This document shows positions 9,156 through 16,788 of a stretch of DNA of 64,000 bases, piece after piece; position 1 is the stretch's first letter, and each line of letters starts with the position of its first letter. This stretch comes from Paenibacillus sp. J31TS4 (GTDB lineage: Bacteria; Bacillota; Bacilli; Paenibacillales; NBRC-103111): assembly GCF_018403265.1 (NCBI RefSeq), contig NZ_BOSI01000002.1, forward strand, positions 744,001 to 808,000. Direction: 5' to 3'. Made by a program: the position numbers and the translations under genes. Below the pieces are notes generated by a model. That model was not told the DNA's origin and made no database searches. It saw nothing but the letters and a program-made list of their open reading frames with translations.

Positions 9156-9644
9156 ATGCAAAGAAACCAAGTATCCATCGGACTGATCCTGATCGTGGTC
9201 GCCGTCATTCTGCTGCTCGGCAAGCTGGGCGTTTTCAGTTTCCTGGCCTATCTGCTCTGGCCGGCACTGCTGCTTATCCCGGGTCTGGCGCTGCATTACC
9301 TGTACTTCAACCGGAGGCTTCCCGCCGGCGTGCTCGTGCCGGGAGGCATTCTGGTGACGTACTCGCTCCTGTTCTTTTTCTGCAACCTGTTCGGCTGGGG
9401 AGCGATGAAGGTGCTGTGGCCGGGCTTCTTGTTCGGAGCCGCCGTAGGCCTGTATGAACTGTACTACTTCGACCGTACGAGTCCGCGCGGCGTGCTGGGC
9501 GCATCGGTGTTCTTGGCCGTGCTGTCTGCCGTCCTGTTCGGCTTCATGGTCCTGTTTACCGCTGCGATCTACGTGCTGGTAGCTCTACTCCTTGTTGCGG
9601 GTGTTCTGCTTTTGTTCCGGGGGAACGGGCGGAAACTGCGCTGA
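9156..9644 (+). CDS. Polytopic membrane protein, LiaI/LiaF-like N-terminal region
   Basis: The 162-residue product is almost entirely hydrophobic, with about five membrane helices. The first two, separated by a short GKLGVF turn and followed by LLWPALLLIPG, resemble the transmembrane part found in LiaI/LiaF-like proteins (DUF5668 type), which sense or respond to envelope stress. The start is ATG 9156, six bases after GGGAGG (9144-9149). An upstream in-frame TTG at 9123 would put this ribosome binding site inside the gene and is rejected. It lies 90 bases after the VWA operon on the same strand and may be its last member. No soluble domain follows the membrane part, so the function is open. 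Confidence 0.75.
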   Translation: MQRNQVSIGLILIVVAVILLLGKLGVFSFLAYLLWPALLLIPGLALHYLYFNRRLPAGVLVPGGILVTYSLLFFFCNLFGWGAMKVLWPGFLFGAAVGLYELYYFDRTSPRGVLGASVFLAVLSAVLFGFMVLFTAAIYVLVALLLVAGVLLLFRGNGRKLR

Positions 9645-9661
9645 GAATGGTGAACAAATTC

Positions 9662-9690
9662 TTGCTTTTTGAAGCAATATTCGTTATACT
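9662..9690 (+). promoter_or_regulatory. sigma-A promoter of typA
   Basis: TTGCTT (9662-9667) and TATACT (9685-9690) are separated by 17 bases, giving a good housekeeping promoter. Transcription would begin near 9697, leaving a leader of roughly 268 bases before the typA start codon. Confidence 0.75.
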
Positions 9691-9696
9691 ATTATG

Positions 9697-9964
9697 GCAA
9701 TGTTAGGCGTCGAGGCTATCCTCCGACGCTGTTTTACTGGATTGGACCTATCTGCCCTAGAGGGACAGACGAGTTCGAACCGGGCTGACCATTCCTGTAA
9801 CCGAGGCAGTCCGCGTTCCGGTCCGGGGCAATCTCGGCCGGCCGGCTAAGCCATGACAGACAGCTTCTTCGAAGATCCTTCGACAGAAGCTTTTCTTGAT
9901 GGAAGGTTTGCCTAGAGCTTTCCTTCTGCAGAGGACCATACCACGATGAGAGGAACTACTACCT
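9697..9964 (+). promoter_or_regulatory. Long structured 5' leader of typA with attenuator-like hairpins
   Basis: No open frame here looks like a gene. A hairpin at 9706-9730 (loop CTAT, one bulge) is followed by GTTTT. A second, stronger hairpin at 9862-9891 (13 pairs, one bulged C, loop ATC) is followed by TTTTCTT and looks like an intrinsic terminator inside the leader. Its 3' arm CAGAAG (9884-9889) can alternatively pair with CTTCTG at 9923-9928, which would give a competing structure. This suggests conditional termination ahead of typA. The ligand or signal is unknown and I cannot match the leader to a named riboswitch. Confidence 0.5.
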
Positions 9965-11806
9965 ATGCATGACCGCAATAAAATCAAAAACATCGCCATT
10001 ATCGCGCACGTCGACCATGGCAAGACCACTCTGGTCGACAAGCTGCTGCAGCAATCGGGCACCTTCCGCGAGAACGAGGCGATTCAGGAACGCGCCATGG
10101 ACTCGAACGACATCGAGCGGGAACGCGGGATTACGATCCTCGCGAAGAACACCGCCATTCATTATAAAGACTATTTGATCAACATCGTCGATACTCCCGG
10201 ACACGCCGACTTCGGCGGAGAAGTGGAGCGGATCATGAAGATGGTCGACGGCGTACTGCTCGTCGTCGACGCGTTCGAAGGCTGTATGCCGCAGACCAAA
10301 TTCGTGCTGCGCAAAGCCCTCGAGCAAAACCTTCATCCGATCGTCGTCGTGAACAAAATCGACCGTCCGAACGCCCGTCCGGCCGAGGTCATCGACGAAG
10401 TGCTGGACCTGTTCATCGAGCTCGGCGCAAACGACGAGCAGCTGGACTTCCAAGTGGTCTACGCTTCCGCCCTCCAGGGCACTTCTTCCTATGACCCCGA
10501 GAAGCAGGGAGAGAACATGGAGGCGCTCTACGAGACGATCGTCGAGCATATCCCGTCTCCGACCGAGAATCCGGAGCTGCCGCTTCAATTCCTCGTCACG
10601 CTGATGGACTACAACGAATACCTCGGCCGTATCGCGATCGGTCGCGTCAACCGCGGCAAGATCCGCTCCGGCCAGCCGGTGGCCGTTATGACCCGCGAGG
10701 GCGGCGTCAAACAGGCGCGCATCGAGAAGCTCTTCGGCTTCCAGGGCTTGAAGCGCGTTGAGATTCCGGAAGCCGGAGCCGGCGATATCGTCGCCATCTC
10801 GGGCATCAAGGACATCAACATCGGAGAAACAATTGCCGATCCGGCCAACCCAGAAGCGCTGCCGGTTCTGAAGATCGACGAGCCGACACTGCAGATGACG
10901 TTCCTCGTCAACAACAGCCCGTTCGCGGGCCGCGAAGGCAAGTGGGTCACCTCCCGCAAGCTGCGCGAGCGTCTGTTCAAGGAACTCGAAACCGACGTCA
11001 GCCTTCGGGTGGAAGAGACCGATAGCCCGGACGCCTTCATCGTTTCCGGACGCGGCGAGCTTCATCTCGGCATCCTGATCGAGAATATGCGCCGCGAAGG
11101 CTTCGAGCTCCAGGTGTCCAAGCCGGAGGTCATCATCAAGGAGATCGACGGCCAGAAGATGGAGCCGGTCGAGCGCCTCATCATCGACGTGCCGGAGGAC
11201 AGTATGGGCGCGGTCATGGAGAGCCTCGGCTCCCGCAAGGCCGAGATGGTCAACATGGTGAACAACGGCACAGGCACCGTCCGTCTCGAGTTCCTGATTC
11301 CGGCCCGCGGCCTGATCGGGTACCGGACGAACTTCCTGACGCTCACCCGGGGATACGGCGTCATGAACCATGCATTCGACAGCTATGGCCCGTATTACGG
11401 CTCTAATGTCGGCGGCCGTCACCAGGGCGTGCTCGTCTCGAGTGAGACCGGAACGTCGACGCTGTACGGGATTCTGTCCATCGAAGACCGCGGCATTCTG
11501 TTCCTTACGCCGGGCAGCGAAGTATACGAAGGCATGATCGTCGGCGAACATACCCGCGACAACGACATCATCGTCAACATCTGCAAGGAGAAGCAGCTGA
11601 CGAACGTACGCTCCTCCGGCAAGGACGATACAGTCAAGATGAAGACGCCTCGTCTCTATTCACTCGAGCAGGCGCTGGAATACCTCAATGACGACGAATA
11701 TTGCGAGATTACGCCCAAGTCCCTTCGCCTCCGGAAGAAAATTCTGAACAAGAACGAGCGCGAGCGGGCCGAGAAGCATCGGAAGATGGCGGAATCGAAC
11801 ATTTAA
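9965..11806 (+). CDS. typA: Ribosome-associated translational GTPase TypA/BipA
   Basis: TypA (BipA) is an EF-G-like GTPase that binds the ribosome and supports 50S assembly and stress or low-temperature growth. The 613 residues match the family length. GTPase motifs are intact: G1 AHVDHGKT (14-21), switch I with RERGITI, G3 DTPGH (76-80) and G4 NKID (130-133). Domains II, III, V and the TypA-specific C-terminal domain follow, including a [11 protein letters not shown] segment near the end that is typical of the family. The ribosome binding site GAGAGGA lies a little far from the ATG. It is followed by ylaH, as in B. subtilis (ylaG-ylaH). Its leader has terminator-like hairpins, described separately. 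Confidence 0.97.
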   Translation: MHDRNKIKNIAIIAHVDHGKTTLVDKLLQQSGTFRENEAIQERAMDSNDIERERGITILAKNTAIHYKDYLINIVDTPGHADFGGEVERIMKMVDGVLLVVDAFEGCMPQTKFVLRKALEQNLHPIVVVNKIDRPNARPAEVIDEVLDLFIELGANDEQLDFQVVYASALQGTSSYDPEKQGENMEALYETIVEHIPSPTENPELPLQFLVTLMDYNEYLGRIAIGRVNRGKIRSGQPVAVMTREGGVKQARIEKLFGFQGLKRVEIPEAGAGDIVAISGIKDINIGETIADPANPEALPVLKIDEPTLQMTFLVNNSPFAGREGKWVTSRKLRERLFKELETDVSLRVEETDSPDAFIVSGRGELHLGILIENMRREGFELQVSKPEVIIKEIDGQKMEPVERLIIDVPEDSMGAVMESLGSRKAEMVNMVNNGTGTVRLEFLIPARGLIGYRTNFLTLTRGYGVMNHAFDSYGPYYGSNVGGRHQGVLVSSETGTSTLYGILSIEDRGILFLTPGSEVYEGMIVGEHTRDNDIIVNICKEKQLTNVRSSGKDDTVKMKTPRLYSLEQALEYLNDDEYCEITPKSLRLRKKILNKNERERAEKHRKMAESNI

Positions 11807-11868
11807 TGGTATGGTAGAGAAAAGCCCGGCAGGAGCGTGTCCCGTTCCCGCCGGCGGTAGTATGAGGC

Positions 11869-11960
11869 GAGAGCCGGTCCGGGCAGCATCCGCTCCGCGG
11901 CAGACGGGTCAAGCGAATCCAGCTTGGTCCGTCCGGAGCGATGCGCCTAGGCCGGCTCTC
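11869..11960 (+). repeat. Long imperfect inverted repeat in the typA-ylaH gap
   Basis: GAGAGCCGG (11869-11877) pairs with CCGGCTCTC (11952-11960). Inside it, GCATCCGCTCCG (11886-11897) pairs with CGGAGCGATGC (11934-11944) with one bulge. The structure ends just before the ylaH ribosome binding site (AGGAGG near 11970) and is not followed by a T run, so it is not an ordinary terminator. It could be an mRNA-stability or translational control element. Confidence 0.55.
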
Positions 11961-11986
11961 TTGCCGTTCAAGGAGGGTCAAAGGTC

Positions 11987-12271
11987 TTGTCCGCAATACT
12001 CGACTGGTTGTCCGCGCATCCCATTGTCACGCTGGTCCTGATTTACGTCTTCCTGGTGTATATTTACAACAAGGTCTTCAAGGTACGCCGCCTGCCGATC
12101 CTCAAGGAAATTCTCATTTATTTCCTCATTCTGATCGGCGCCTTTCTGCTGACGACGTTCCAGGTGTTCATGCAGCTTCCGATCGTTCCCAGCCTTTCGA
12201 TCGCGGTGCTGCTCATGCTAATGGTACGCATCCGCTACTTCGTCGAAGCACGCCAAAGCCGCAAATCCTGA
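11987..12271 (+). CDS. ylaH: YlaH-like membrane protein
   Basis: The 94-residue protein has three hydrophobic segments separated by a short basic loop (about residues 32-37, VRRLP) and a basic tail. Sequence character and position directly after typA match YlaH of Bacillus, a small membrane protein of unknown function. The start is a TTG 11 bases after AAGGAGG, and no better start exists in the frame. It lies 180 bases after typA, in a gap with a long inverted repeat, and a small gene begins 14 bases downstream, so those two are probably cotranscribed. Confidence 0.8.
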   Translation: MSAILDWLSAHPIVTLVLIYVFLVYIYNKVFKVRRLPILKEILIYFLILIGAFLLTTFQVFMQLPIVPSLSIAVLLMLMVRIRYFVEARQSRKS

Positions 12272-12284
12272 AAGGGGAATCCGG

Positions 12285-12560
12285 ATGAAGCTTCAGGACG
12301 CTCTCTTTAACTGGCTGCAGATTCAACTCGTCGCCGACGCCCGGCCCGATGACGGGGCCGCCCGGGAGACGGTCGCGTTCTTCGAGCAGGTGCTGCGCGA
12401 GGATCACGGCGTTACCGAAATGAGCATTGCCGCCCAGGACGCTACGATGGTACACGTCCGTTACCGGGTCCGGGAGACCACCAAGCTCCAGCTGTTCGAC
12501 CGGGAAGCCGCCGAACAGCTGCTGGCGGACATCGAGACCCACCCGCATCACTATGGATAA
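12285..12560 (+). CDS. Small conserved hypothetical protein
   Basis: The 91-residue protein is soluble and acidic with a His-rich C-terminus (HPHHYG). It begins at ATG behind AAAGGGG, 14 bases after ylaH. The N-terminal half is predicted helical (LQDALFNWLQIQLV), and the second half has two beta-like strands followed by a helix. I do not recognise a named family. Codon use is like that of the neighbours and the tight spacing suggests one transcript with ylaH. No function can be assigned from the sequence. Confidence 0.75.
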   Translation: MKLQDALFNWLQIQLVADARPDDGAARETVAFFEQVLREDHGVTEMSIAAQDATMVHVRYRVRETTKLQLFDREAAEQLLADIETHPHHYG

Positions 12561-12611
12561 TCGGTAAGGGGCAAGAGCAGCCGGCCGCGCATGATGGCTG
12601 GCTGTTCGGGC

Positions 12612-12622
12612 ATATGCTATAA
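12612..12622 (+). promoter_or_regulatory. Extended -10 promoter
   Basis: TGC-TATAAT (TGC 12614-12616, TATAAT 12617-12622) is an extended -10 element. The -35 region, TGGCTG at 12595-12600, is weak, as is common with extended -10 promoters. It lies about 40 bases upstream of the next start codon. Confidence 0.65.
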
Positions 12623-12662
12623 TGAAGGCGGTAGACAAACTCGCTCGAAGGAGGATCGCCTA

Positions 12663-13115
12663 ATGGCCGACCCCGTTAATGCTCTTCCCGAGTCGCTGCT
12701 TCCGAAGCTGAGGCACAATGCGTTCGTCTTCCTGACGACGCTGGACGCGGATACCGGCGCTCCCCAGATGAACGCCGTGTCCTGGGTGCATGCCGTATCT
12801 CCCGAGAGAATCCGAATCGCCGTCGACCGCCGCTCGCGCATCGTCGCCAACGTGCAGAGCCGGCCCGATGTCGCCGCTTCGTTCTTCGGCGACAACTCGT
12901 TTCATACGGTGAACGGGACCGCCCGGATCATCGCCGACCCGCTCGAGGACGTGCCGCTCAAGCTGGCATGCCTGGAGATCGAGGTAGCGGCAGTTCGCGA
13001 CGCCATGTTCTACGGTTCGCGCGTCTCTGTCGAACCGGAATACGAGAAGACCTACGACCAGCGCGCAGCCGACAAGCTGGACGGACAAGTGTTTGATGCC
13101 ATGACAAAAGCCTGA
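12663..13115 (+). CDS. Pyridoxamine 5'-phosphate oxidase-fold protein (YlaL-like)
   Basis: The 150-residue product has the split beta-barrel, FMN-binding fold of the pyridoxamine 5'-phosphate oxidase superfamily. Visible features are HNAFVFLTTLDADTGAPQMN near residues 17-36, a basic segment IAVDRRSRIVANV where a flavin phosphate would be bound, and the later GTARIIAD strand. Start ATG 12663 sits behind GAAGGAGG. The B. subtilis yla region also has such a gene (ylaL) close to phoH. The substrate is unknown, and members range from flavin enzymes to haem or F420 binders. It has its own extended -10 promoter, and its stop codon lies inside a terminator stem. Confidence 0.8.
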   Translation: MADPVNALPESLLPKLRHNAFVFLTTLDADTGAPQMNAVSWVHAVSPERIRIAVDRRSRIVANVQSRPDVAASFFGDNSFHTVNGTARIIADPLEDVPLKLACLEIEVAAVRDAMFYGSRVSVEPEYEKTYDQRAADKLDGQVFDAMTKA

Positions 13116-13139
13116 CCGCTTTCCTGCGGTCAGGCTTTT
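13106..13139. terminator. Bidirectional terminator between convergent genes
   Basis: A perfect 14-bp stem (AAAAGCCTGACCGC and its complement) with loop TTTCCT has A and T runs at its ends. It can end transcription from both the oxidase-fold gene and the convergent YlaJ-type gene. The TGA stop codon of the upstream gene (13113-13115) is part of the stem. Confidence 0.9.
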
Positions 13140-13147
13140 GTCTTCCT

Positions 13148-13690
13148 TCAAAGATTATTCGACTGATAGTTGTTTGGATTGTCGTTCTTCGTCGGCGGAT
13201 TGCTCTGGGGGGAGGTGTCCCGGGGCGTCTGCGGCATCAAGCGGCCGATAATGTCGCCGAGCTCTTCCGCGAAGCCTGCGATCGGGCGTCCCGCCTGAAC
13301 GTCGGCAGCCATTTCCCGGATCCGCTGAGTCATATCGAGGTCGGCTGTCACGAACGCATTCACGCCGTGCGGGTCTTTGCGGAGCGCTTCCGCCGCGGAA
13401 TACTTAATCGAATCCACGCGTGCCCGCTCCAGATCCGGCTTGACGTTGATGCCGACGATGGCCGTATTGCCGAAGACGAGACAGCGCGCGTCCTCGACCT
13501 GGGGAATGCCCTTCACGAGGCTTTCCAGATGCGCTGTCAGCTGGGCGCGGTCCGGGCGGGCGGGAGATTCCTGGACCGTTTGCTGTCTGACCGAATGGGT
13601 TCCCGGCGAGGGAGCGGGCGCCGCTCCCTTATTGGTTCCGCAGCCGGAAAGCGCCGCCGCCAATACCGCCAGTGCTACGAATGCCTTCAT
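13148..13690 (-). CDS. ylaJ: YhcN/YlaJ-family sporulation lipoprotein
   Basis: The 180-residue precursor has a signal peptide with lipobox LSGC (Cys17), so it should be lipid-anchored outside the membrane. The rest matches the YhcN/YlaJ family of spore-associated lipoproteins: the VEDARCLVFGNTAIVGINV segment near residues 59-77 is characteristic, followed by a helix-rich part and a disordered tail with Asn, Pro and Gln. It lies divergent from phoH, matching the B. subtilis pair ylaJ-ylaK. The start is ATG behind AAAGGA. Expression during sporulation is expected from the family, but I could not identify a clear sigma-E or sigma-G promoter. Confidence 0.85.
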   Translation of the reverse strand: MKAFVALAVLAAALSGCGTNKGAAPAPSPGTHSVRQQTVQESPARPDRAQLTAHLESLVKGIPQVEDARCLVFGNTAIVGINVKPDLERARVDSIKYSAAEALRKDPHGVNAFVTADLDMTQRIREMAADVQAGRPIAGFAEELGDIIGRLMPQTPRDTSPQSNPPTKNDNPNNYQSNNL

Positions 13691-13793
13691 TGTGCACGTC
13701 CTTTCCGCAAATCGATTTGACGGTAGTTTGTCCGATCGGGAATGGAACTATCCATTCTCCGCTTGACCATAGCCGAAAGGGGAGCGTTACGTC

Positions 13794-15125
13794 ATGAAGA
13801 AAATTTATGTACTGGATACCAACGTTCTGCTGCACGATCCGAACGCCGTCTATGCGTTTGCCGATAACGAAGTGGTGATCCCGGCCGTCGTGCTGGAGGA
13901 GATCGACGCGAAGAAACGGCTGGCGGATGAGATAGGTCGCAACGCCCGGACCGTTTCCCGGCTGCTCGACGGCTTCCGAAGTAAGGGGCGTCTCTATGAC
14001 GGCGTTCTGCTCGAGGGTGGCGGGCGGATCAAGGTCGAATTGAACCATCGCAGCTTCCTGAAGATGCAGGAAGTGTTCGGCGAGGTTACGAACGACAACC
14101 GCATCCTTGCCGTGGCGCTCAATTATTTGCTCGAGGAGCAGCAGGAAGCGGAACCCCGGCCGGTAGTGCTAGTCAGCAAGGATACGCTCGTGCGGATCAA
14201 GGCCGACGTCCTTGGTATTCCGGCGGAAGATTACATGTCGGACCGGGTCGTATCCGAGCCGGAGATGTATGGGGGCTGCCTGACGGTGAACGTCCATCCG
14301 TCCGTCATCGACGAGTTCTATTCCTTTCGCCAGATCGGGGTAAACAGCCTGGGCCTGCGGCACCCGCTTCATCCTCATCAGTTCGTCATTTTGCGCGACG
14401 AGCTGGGGACGACCAAGTCGGCGCTGCTCAAAGTCAATGCCGATGCCAAAAAGCTGGAGCCGCTTTATCTGAGCAACGAGCCGGTCTGGGGAATCTCCGC
14501 CCGTAACGCGCAGCAGCGGATGGCGCTAGAGCTGCTGCTGAACGACGAGATCCCGCTCGTCACGCTGTCCGGGAAGGCGGGGACCGGCAAGACGCTGCTG
14601 ACGCTGGCGGCCGGGCTACTCAAGACGGAGGACGAACACCGATACAAGAAGCTTCTGATCGCGCGCCCGGTCGTTCCGATGGGCAAGGATATCGGCTTCC
14701 TGCCGGGAGAAAAGGAGGAAAAGCTGCGTCCCTGGATGCAGCCGATCTACGATAATTTGGAGTACCTGTTCGATACGAAGAAGGCGGGCGACATTGACAA
14801 GATTCTTGCCGGACTCGGGAGCATTCAGGTCGAAGCGCTGACCTACATCCGGGGGAGATCGATCCCGGGACAATTCATCATTATCGACGAGGCTCAGAAT
14901 TTGTCCCGACACGAAGTCAAGACCATTGTGTCGCGGGTCGGGGAAGGAAGCAAGATCGTTCTGCTGGGGGACCCTGGCCAGATCGACCACCCTTATCTGG
15001 ACGCCATGAGCAACGGACTTACCTACGTCGTCGAACGGTTCAAAAAGGAATCGGTCAGCGGCCATATTACGCTCGAGCGCGGGGAGCGGTCGAAGCTCGC
15101 CCAGCTTGCCGCCGATCTCCTGTAG
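13794..15125 (+). CDS. phoH2: PhoH-family ATPase with N-terminal PIN domain (YlaK)
   Basis: The 443-residue protein joins a PIN ribonuclease-type domain (MKKIYVLDTNVLLHDP at the start, Asp8 and later acidic residues such as in TNDNR) to a PhoH ATPase domain. The P-loop GKAGTGKT is at residues 260-267 and Walker B FIIIDEAQNL follows about 100 residues later; LLGDPGQID is also visible. PIN-PhoH (PhoH2) proteins are described as RNA helicase/ribonucleases. In Bacillus the homologue is ylaK. The start is the ATG ten bases after AGGGGAG. It is transcribed divergently from the YlaJ-type gene. The catalytic acidic residues look complete, so it is probably active. Confidence 0.92.
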   Translation: MKKIYVLDTNVLLHDPNAVYAFADNEVVIPAVVLEEIDAKKRLADEIGRNARTVSRLLDGFRSKGRLYDGVLLEGGGRIKVELNHRSFLKMQEVFGEVTNDNRILAVALNYLLEEQQEAEPRPVVLVSKDTLVRIKADVLGIPAEDYMSDRVVSEPEMYGGCLTVNVHPSVIDEFYSFRQIGVNSLGLRHPLHPHQFVILRDELGTTKSALLKVNADAKKLEPLYLSNEPVWGISARNAQQRMALELLLNDEIPLVTLSGKAGTGKTLLTLAAGLLKTEDEHRYKKLLIARPVVPMGKDIGFLPGEKEEKLRPWMQPIYDNLEYLFDTKKAGDIDKILAGLGSIQVEALTYIRGRSIPGQFIIIDEAQNLSRHEVKTIVSRVGEGSKIVLLGDPGQIDHPYLDAMSNGLTYVVERFKKESVSGHITLERGERSKLAQLAADLL

Positions 15126-15423
15126 ATGGCTTCCCTCCTTCTAACGGTCTAGTATCTTAGGCCCAGAATCGCTATACTGGAAGGAACGACTGCTAGGCTC
15201 GCCGTCCGCGTCCCCGGGATATCCGGGGATGAGGGGCGCAGCAGCAGGAACCGATTCGGCTTTTCCTTGGACGACCAACGGTCGGACAAGGGATACCTGC
15301 CCGGAAGGCCTCATGTTGCCGGCTTTGATGGCATGCCATAGCGGGCAGAGGGTGGAACAAGCCGCGGCGGTTCGCCGGAATCGGTCAACGGATTTTTCGT
15401 ATAGAATGGAAGGGGTATTCAGC
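15126..15423. other. Intergenic region without a recognised gene
   Basis: The gap between phoH and the solute-binding-like gene holds a possible -10 TATACT (15173-15178) with no good -35. It also has a GC-rich hairpin CCCCGG-GATAT-CCGGGG near 15211-15227 and a second possible -10 TATAGA near 15400. A longer reading frame runs through it in phase with the next gene, but it has no ribosome binding site and atypical composition. Confidence 0.6.
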
Positions 15424-16746
15424 TTGTCCAGAAAACGCATCGCTCTTTTACTTTTTGCCGTGTTTGGCCTCTCGGCCATTTTGATAGCGCAATGGATGGA
15501 TGGCGGAGGGAAGTCGTTATCCTCCTTTACGCAAGTAGGAGGTGGAGGGAACGCCGGAGGAACGGAGGGGGAGACGGGCCGCAGCAGCCAGTCGGTCCGG
15601 GTAGCCGTCACGATGGGCGAGGAGGAGTTCGCTTCGATGAAGAAGCTGGCGGATCAATATGAAGCGTCGCACAAGGGAGTGGAGCTGAAGATTGACAACC
15701 TGCCTCCCGAGGAAGCCTATGCCGCGCTGAAAAAGGAAGCTCAGCTCGGCCAGCCGCATGACGTCATGCTGCTGCCGAACGAATGGCTCAACGAGTTCGC
15801 GGCGCTCGGCTATCTGTCGACGGTCGACGATCTGTTGACCGGCGATCAGCAGTCCCAGCGGATCGCCACCTCGCTCAATCAAGTGAAGTGGAACGGGTTT
15901 CTATGGGGCATTCCCAAAGATGTAGATCCGTATATAATCGCCTGGAGCAAGGAAAAGGCCGCTGCGTGGTCCAAGGACCATACGCCGGAGTCGACCGAGG
16001 AGCTGCTCGCCTGGATCAAGCAGTTCCACAAGCCGGATGGTACAGGGTACGGGCTCTATGCAAGAACGGAGGACGCCTACTCGCTGCTCTCCCTCGTGTC
16101 GGCCACCGGCATTCCTGCCGATACGACCGGCAGTCCTCTCGCACGGCTGGACGAGCCGGGCTCCATCCAGCAGCTGCAATCGCTTCTGCTCCCTGATGAG
16201 AAGACGTGGAGCGCGGAAGCGTTCGAACGCCACTACCCAGCGGAGGGGAAGGGGTTCCAGCCATGGGAGCTGCTGGAGAGCGGCAAGCTGGCCGCTTTCC
16301 TCACCACGGTATCGGACTACAAGCTGCACGGCGGCGACTCGGTAACGATCAGCGCACTGCCGGTCACCGTCACCGGAAAACTCTCGCAGATGGGCACCTG
16401 GCTCAAGGGAAGGAGCTACGCGCTTTCCTCGAAAGCAAAAACAAACCAGGCGGCAGTCGCCTGGCTGAAAGAGATTAGCTCGCTCGATTCCGAGATGAAG
16501 CTGTGGGCGGACGGCCGGAGGCTGCCTGCGCTTATCCCAGCCTATACGACCTCGGCGCTGCGCAACGATCCGTCCTACAAGTCGTACGCCTGGCTGGTCG
16601 AGCAGGGCCGCGTGCTGCCGGTTCAAATCGACGCCGCCAAGAAGCTGGCGGCGCTGCAGGCCGACGCCGCCATGCTGCGGCAGGGGAAGCTCGATCTCAA
16701 GCGGTTCGGCGAAACGACGGCCGCCCAATGGAAGCCGCAGCCTTAA
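15424..16746 (+). CDS. Extracellular solute-binding-like protein, probably signal-anchored
   Basis: The 440-residue product begins with a basic end and one hydrophobic segment (about residues 5-22), then a Gly/Ser-rich linker, then a periplasmic-binding-protein fold of the sugar-binding (UgpB/MalE-like) class. Visible are VAVTMGEEEF, a helix with ADQYEASHKGVELKI, and later IPKDVDPYIIAWSKEK, which resembles the inter-lobe region of such proteins. There is no lipobox cysteine, unlike most Gram-positive binding proteins, so it may stay anchored by its signal segment or be released. No permease or ATPase gene is adjacent, so its partner is unknown. The start is taken as TTG 15424 behind AAGGGG; a start at 15229 would add a non-signal leader and is unlikely. 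Confidence 0.72.
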   Translation: MSRKRIALLLFAVFGLSAILIAQWMDGGGKSLSSFTQVGGGGNAGGTEGETGRSSQSVRVAVTMGEEEFASMKKLADQYEASHKGVELKIDNLPPEEAYAALKKEAQLGQPHDVMLLPNEWLNEFAALGYLSTVDDLLTGDQQSQRIATSLNQVKWNGFLWGIPKDVDPYIIAWSKEKAAAWSKDHTPESTEELLAWIKQFHKPDGTGYGLYARTEDAYSLLSLVSATGIPADTTGSPLARLDEPGSIQQLQSLLLPDEKTWSAEAFERHYPAEGKGFQPWELLESGKLAAFLTTVSDYKLHGGDSVTISALPVTVTGKLSQMGTWLKGRSYALSSKAKTNQAAVAWLKEISSLDSEMKLWADGRRLPALIPAYTTSALRNDPSYKSYAWLVEQGRVLPVQIDAAKKLAALQADAAMLRQGKLDLKRFGETTAAQWKPQP

Positions 16747-16788
16747 CCGGGCTCCTGCTGCCGCGCAGAGAGGTGGGCCGGCGCCCCG

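Noticed and set aside
9959-11551. Open frame of 530 codons on the minus strand opposite typA
   Set aside because: Antisense to an intact, highly conserved GTPase gene. Its composition (Asp, Val, Ala, His) reflects third-base bias only.
15229-15423. N-terminal extension of the solute-binding-like gene
   Set aside because: The extra 65 codons have no ribosome binding site, hide the signal segment in the middle of the protein and look like non-coding sequence.
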